Positions 58,265-61,237 of a DNA stretch of 61,237 nt are shown piece after piece. Numbering within the stretch: the first letter of the stretch is position 1; every line of letters starts with the position of its first letter. Origin of the DNA: Ww85 sp963745765. GTDB lineage: Bacteria > Desulfobacterota > Desulfobulbia > Desulfobulbales > Desulfocapsaceae. Under the pieces are notes generated by a model, which saw only the letters and a list, made by a program, of their open reading frames with translations, was not told where the DNA came from and did not search any database. Location of the stretch: the NCBI GenBank assembly GCA_963745765.1, contig CAVUYQ010000017.1:1-61237 (forward strand), in the 5' to 3' direction. Made by a program: the position numbers and the translations under genes.

Positions 58265-60049
58265 ATGGCCAATAGATCACAACTCTCGATCATCTTGCGG
58301 GAAGAGCGGCGAATACTGAGCTGGCTGGCCCTGGCTCTTTCTGTTCAGTCGTTGGTGGCAATGCTCCAGCCCTGGCCGTTGCAGGTTATTTTCGACTACA
58401 TCATTTTAAGTAAACCTGTTCCCGAGCATATACAGCAACTGGCAGGTTCCTGGTGGAGCCTGATTGCCGATCATCTGCTCGCTTACATGGTGGCGGCGAT
58501 AATTATCGTCGCTCTCTTGAACGGCGCAGGTTTCTTCCTGCAGAATCTCACGCTGACCAAAGTCTGCCAAATAGTCGTGCAGAAATTGCGCCTTCGTCTG
58601 TTTGCCCATATACTCGATTTGCCGGTAAGCCATTTCTTTCATACGGAGCCCGGGGAGGTGATCGAACGTATCACTACCGATGCGGACGATACGCAGAAAC
58701 TGGTTGAGGGGTACAGTGTGCTGGCCTGTCGCAGCATACCGACATTCATAGGGATTGGCGCGATCATGTTCGTTGTCGACTGGCGTCTGGCGCTGGTCAC
58801 CCTGTGTATTGCACCAATTCTGGTCTGGGCTACCTACTTTTTCGGAATGAGGATAAAACGGGTTGCCCGACAGAGAAGGAAGCATGAGGCGGACATTTCT
58901 TCAATCACCGAAGTTGCTACTAGAACCCATAAGTGGATCAAGCTTCTGGGGCTGGAAGAGAAAGAGATCGAACGAATGGAGCAGGCCAGTCTGCTGAGTC
59001 GCAGTGCGGCGGTTAGAATCGGCAGTTGGCAAGGCTACTATACCTCATTTACCAATACCATTCTGGCCGTCGGCAGCGCTGTTCTTATATTGGCTGGGGT
59101 GACTAGCATCAAGGCAGGGCGGATCAGCCCGGGAGAACTCCTGGTTTTTATGAGTTATCTCAGAAGTCTTTATAAGCCGGTTCGTGAATTTACCAAGTAT
59201 TACATCAAGATCAACAAGGCTCACGCCTGCAACGAGCGAATCGAAGGTGTTATGTCGATTACCTCCTGCGAACTCGGTATTTGCGATGAACCCGATGCGA
59301 AGATGTTTCACCGTTTCAGTAAAAAGATTGATTTTAAGCGGGTCTCTTTCGCCTATGATGATAAAAAAATTATTGAAGACTGTTCCTTCACCATCGAAAA
59401 AGGTCAGAAGATCGGACTGGTGGGAGAGTCCGGCTCAGGCAAATCAACGCTGCTCAACTTGATTCCACGGTTTTTTGACGTGACAGAAGGCAGCATCTGT
59501 ATCGATTCTGTCGATATCAGATCCTATTTCGTAGAGTCACTCAGACACCACATCGTTATGGTACCCCAGGAAGCGGTTCTCTTTTACACCACAGTACGGG
59601 AAAATATTGCCCTTGGCCGCCCTGAGGAGAAGCTTCCGGAAGAGATGATCAGACAGGCAGCCCAAAAAGCCAATGCGGACGAATTCATCAAAGAACTGCC
59701 CGAAAGGTATGATACCGTTCTCAGGTCAGGGACAACGCAGCTATCAGGCGGCCAGATGAAGCGTATCCTTATTGCCCGCGCCTTTCTCAGCGGCGCGGAT
59801 ATCGTCTTGCTCGATGAGCCCACCGGAGGTCTCGATGCGGCTTCGGAAGACCTGGTCATGGAAGCTTTCGACCGCTTGTCGGAAAATAGAACGATTGTGG
59901 CAGCTGCCCATCACCTCAAGACCATATGTAATGCGGATAAAATTCTGGTACTGAGTGACGGCCGGGTTGTCGAGCAGGGACGGCACAAGGAACTGCTCGA
60001 GAAAGGCGGGATTTACGCTTCTTACTGGAAAAAACAGATAAAGGCCTAA
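58265..60049 (+). CDS. ABC exporter, fused permease and ATPase (MsbA/multidrug type)
   Basis: 594 residues, intact. N-terminal membrane domain of six helices (about 18-320), then the ATPase: Walker A GESGSGKST at 387-395, Q-loop VPQEA near 433, signature LSGGQ at 493-497, Walker B IVLLDE at 513-518, and the switch histidine in AAHH near 554. Works as a dimer moving lipids, glycolipids or drugs outward. The substrate cannot be told. It follows galU by 350 nt, separated by the dispersed repeat, so a glycan or lipid link is only suggestive. Confidence 0.92.
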   Translation: MANRSQLSIILREERRILSWLALALSVQSLVAMLQPWPLQVIFDYIILSKPVPEHIQQLAGSWWSLIADHLLAYMVAAIIIVALLNGAGFFLQNLTLTKVCQIVVQKLRLRLFAHILDLPVSHFFHTEPGEVIERITTDADDTQKLVEGYSVLACRSIPTFIGIGAIMFVVDWRLALVTLCIAPILVWATYFFGMRIKRVARQRRKHEADISSITEVATRTHKWIKLLGLEEKEIERMEQASLLSRSAAVRIGSWQGYYTSFTNTILAVGSAVLILAGVTSIKAGRISPGELLVFMSYLRSLYKPVREFTKYYIKINKAHACNERIEGVMSITSCELGICDEPDAKMFHRFSKKIDFKRVSFAYDDKKIIEDCSFTIEKGQKIGLVGESGSGKSTLLNLIPRFFDVTEGSICIDSVDIRSYFVESLRHHIVMVPQEAVLFYTTVRENIALGRPEEKLPEEMIRQAAQKANADEFIKELPERYDTVLRSGTTQLSGGQMKRILIARAFLSGADIVLLDEPTGGLDAASEDLVMEAFDRLSENRTIVAAAHHLKTICNADKILVLSDGRVVEQGRHKELLEKGGIYASYWKKQIKA

Positions 60050-60202
60050 TATAAGCAATTGGCAGCAAGAGGTTTCTTGTTCTGGCCCAGGTAGGTAAAA
60101 CGAATAGCTGCCTTGCTTTCATCTGGCATGGGTTTTGAAATAAGAACCATATAAGTGCTCTTGAGTAGTGGATGCGGGAAAATACTTCTGAGAGGAGAAA
60201 TA

Positions 60203-60412
60203 ATGATGGAAAAAAAAACAGAAGAGATACTCGAGAAAACTTTCAAGGAACTTGACCGGATCGTAAAGGAAAAACAAGAGCAGGATCATGGAGAAGAACA
60301 AAAAAAAGAACGTAAAGAGATAGCCTGTAATAGTGTTAAAAAACTGAAGGCCCGAGTCGGAATTAGTGGGCAAAGTCAGCGTGCAATAACCTCTAAACCA
60401 CCGTCTCTGTAG
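60203..60412 (+). CDS. Small highly charged protein of unknown function
   Basis: About 69 residues, very rich in lysine and glutamate (EKTFKELDRIVKEKQEQDHG), predicted helical, with a basic C-terminal end. ATG 60203 is chosen for AGGAGAAATA upstream; the second ATG follows at once. Unrecognised. Confidence 0.55.
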   Translation: MMEKKTEEILEKTFKELDRIVKEKQEQDHGEEQKKERKEIACNSVKKLKARVGISGQSQRAITSKPPSL

Positions 60413-60468
60413 AAGAAGTTCCGATTCTCTGTTCTGCTCGTGCCCCGGGAGGAAAAGGAGCGGAAAGC

Positions 60469-60633
60469 TTGAGATTGAAAATAGTGTCAAATATTTCCAA
60501 AATTGTCCGGTTCAATAGGACGCTGTCCGATTTCATCGGAACAAAAGTATGGGATATGCTCATGCCGAACACGGTTCAGGAACGATCAGCGGCTCTCCTG
60601 GACCAGACCACACGAGTTGAGGGAGGCAAATAG
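60469..60633 (+). pseudogene. Short ORF resembling the start of a PAS domain
   Basis: TTG 60469 follows AAGGAG at good spacing and opens 54 residues. FNRTLSDFIGTKVWDMLMP followed by VQERSAALL resembles the first half of a PAS sensor domain (NRxLxxxxG...WDxxxP...R). It stops at 60631, so it is a fragment or a very small protein. Low certainty. Confidence 0.3.
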
Positions 60634-60649
60634 TCAGAGGTATTGAGAT

Positions 60650-61237
60650 ATGGTAAATCGAGTACTGATAACAGGAAGCAACCGTGGAATCGGCTTTGAG
60701 TTTGTGCGGCAGTACCTGGACGATGGCTGGCGTGTCTACGCTACCTGCAGGCATCCGGCAGAGGCGAATGAACTGCAGCGTCTCGGTCAGATTTATACCG
60801 CTCTGAGTATTCACCGGCTTGACATCACCGTACAGGAAGACATCATGGCAATTTGCCAGGATCTGGATGGCATACCGATTGATGTCCTGATCAATAATGC
60901 CGGCATCTATTTCAAAAAAGCAGATTCCGGTCTGGCCAATTTTCATTATGATAAATGGCGGCGTACGCTGGAGGTAAATACCCTGGGGACAATGCATACC
61001 ATAGAGGCACTCGAGGTAAATATCGATTTAAGTGACCGGGATCGTCTTATTGTGGTGCTCACCGACAGCCTAAAAGGCGGTGAAGGCCTTGATCGACCTG
61101 AGAGCTACTGCTACCGCTCCAGTAAAGCTGCCCTGAACGCAGCCATGCGGGGCCTGACCGTTGAATTAAAACCTCGCAACATCGGTGTTCTTCTGCTCTA
61201 TCCCGGCGAAGTTATGACCCGTATGGGGCCGGCGGAC
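60650..61237 (+). CDS. Short-chain dehydrogenase/reductase (SDR), partial at window end
   Basis: At least 196 residues, running off the window. TGSNRGIGFEFVRQYL is the cofactor motif, NNAG follows near residue 83, and the active-site YRSSK near 158 is preceded by VVLTDSLKGG. The pattern resembles the C-factor (CsgA)-like SDR subgroup. ATG 60650 has GAGG about 9 nt upstream. The substrate is unknown. It is not a close copy of the SDR at 920-1653. Confidence 0.88.
   Translation, partial: MVNRVLITGSNRGIGFEFVRQYLDDGWRVYATCRHPAEANELQRLGQIYTALSIHRLDITVQEDIMAICQDLDGIPIDVLINNAGIYFKKADSGLANFHYDKWRRTLEVNTLGTMHTIEALEVNIDLSDRDRLIVVLTDSLKGGEGLDRPESYCYRSSKAALNAAMRGLTVELKPRNIGVLLLYPGEVMTRMGPAD

Noticed and set aside
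1..61237. tRNA genes, rRNA, CRISPR arrays, prophage or intact insertion sequences
   Set aside because: No T-loop-like GTTCGAATC stretches with cloverleaf context, no regularly spaced repeats and no transposase or phage motifs were found by eye.

Overview
The window reads as chromosomal DNA of an anaerobic Gram-negative bacterium, most likely a Desulfobacterota member. This is inferred from a single-cluster ferredoxin of the kind found in sulfate reducers, a probable selenocysteine-containing thioredoxin-fold protein, a complete 14-subunit-type complex I with NuoB, NuoC and NuoD fused, and small coiled-coil, BON, PRC-barrel and MscS stress proteins. No rRNA, tRNA, CRISPR array or intact transposase was seen.

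Layout. 0-7 kb: a small unknown gene, a short-chain dehydrogenase, phosphoenolpyruvate synthase behind a sigma-54-like promoter, and a Ca2+-type P-ATPase, nearly all broken by frameshifts. 7-12 kb: UbiB-type kinase, a small coiled-coil protein, an MscS fragment, a ferredoxin and a second small coiled-coil protein. 12-18 kb: FtsH, a free-standing LigD 3'-phosphoesterase domain, the probable selenoprotein, and a phospholipase D followed by a VTT membrane protein. 18-25 kb: pentose phosphate genes zwf, gnd, tal on the minus strand, with tkt divergent. 25-39.4 kb: the nuo operon, nuoA-BCD-E-F-G-H-I-J-K-L-M-N, on the minus strand. 39.8-42.7 kb: a 155-bp dispersed repeat, separate LigD polymerase and ligase genes, and another coiled-coil gene. 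43-49 kb: a six-BON periplasmic protein, a fourth coiled-coil gene, a flavin disulfide-reductase-like enzyme and an intact MscS. 49-54.8 kb: a DHH phosphoesterase, a copper-type P1B ATPase with a YHS protein, and a HAD sugar phosphatase with a glycoside hydrolase. 55-61 kb: two tandem PRC-barrel proteins, GalU, a second copy of the dispersed repeat, an ABC exporter, small ORFs and a partial short-chain dehydrogenase.

The most interesting item is the gene at 15179-15745 (minus strand). Its thioredoxin-fold active site would be U-I-G-C if the in-frame TGA is read as selenocysteine. A 7-bp hairpin with a 6-nt loop carrying G at its second position lies 16 nt after that TGA, where a bacterial SECIS belongs. 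Also notable: four paralogues of one small coiled-coil family; a segmental duplication (about 9.5-10.4 kb against 45.6-48.4 kb) that left an MscS pseudogene; a LigD split into three parts; and a twice-occurring MITE-like repeat.

Many otherwise well-conserved genes carry single-base frameshifts, several explained by one missing base in a short homopolymer. Assembly or sequencing indels are at least as likely as real gene decay, so coordinates for such genes are given as the reconstructed full span. Family assignments come from motif recognition and recall; no database search was run.
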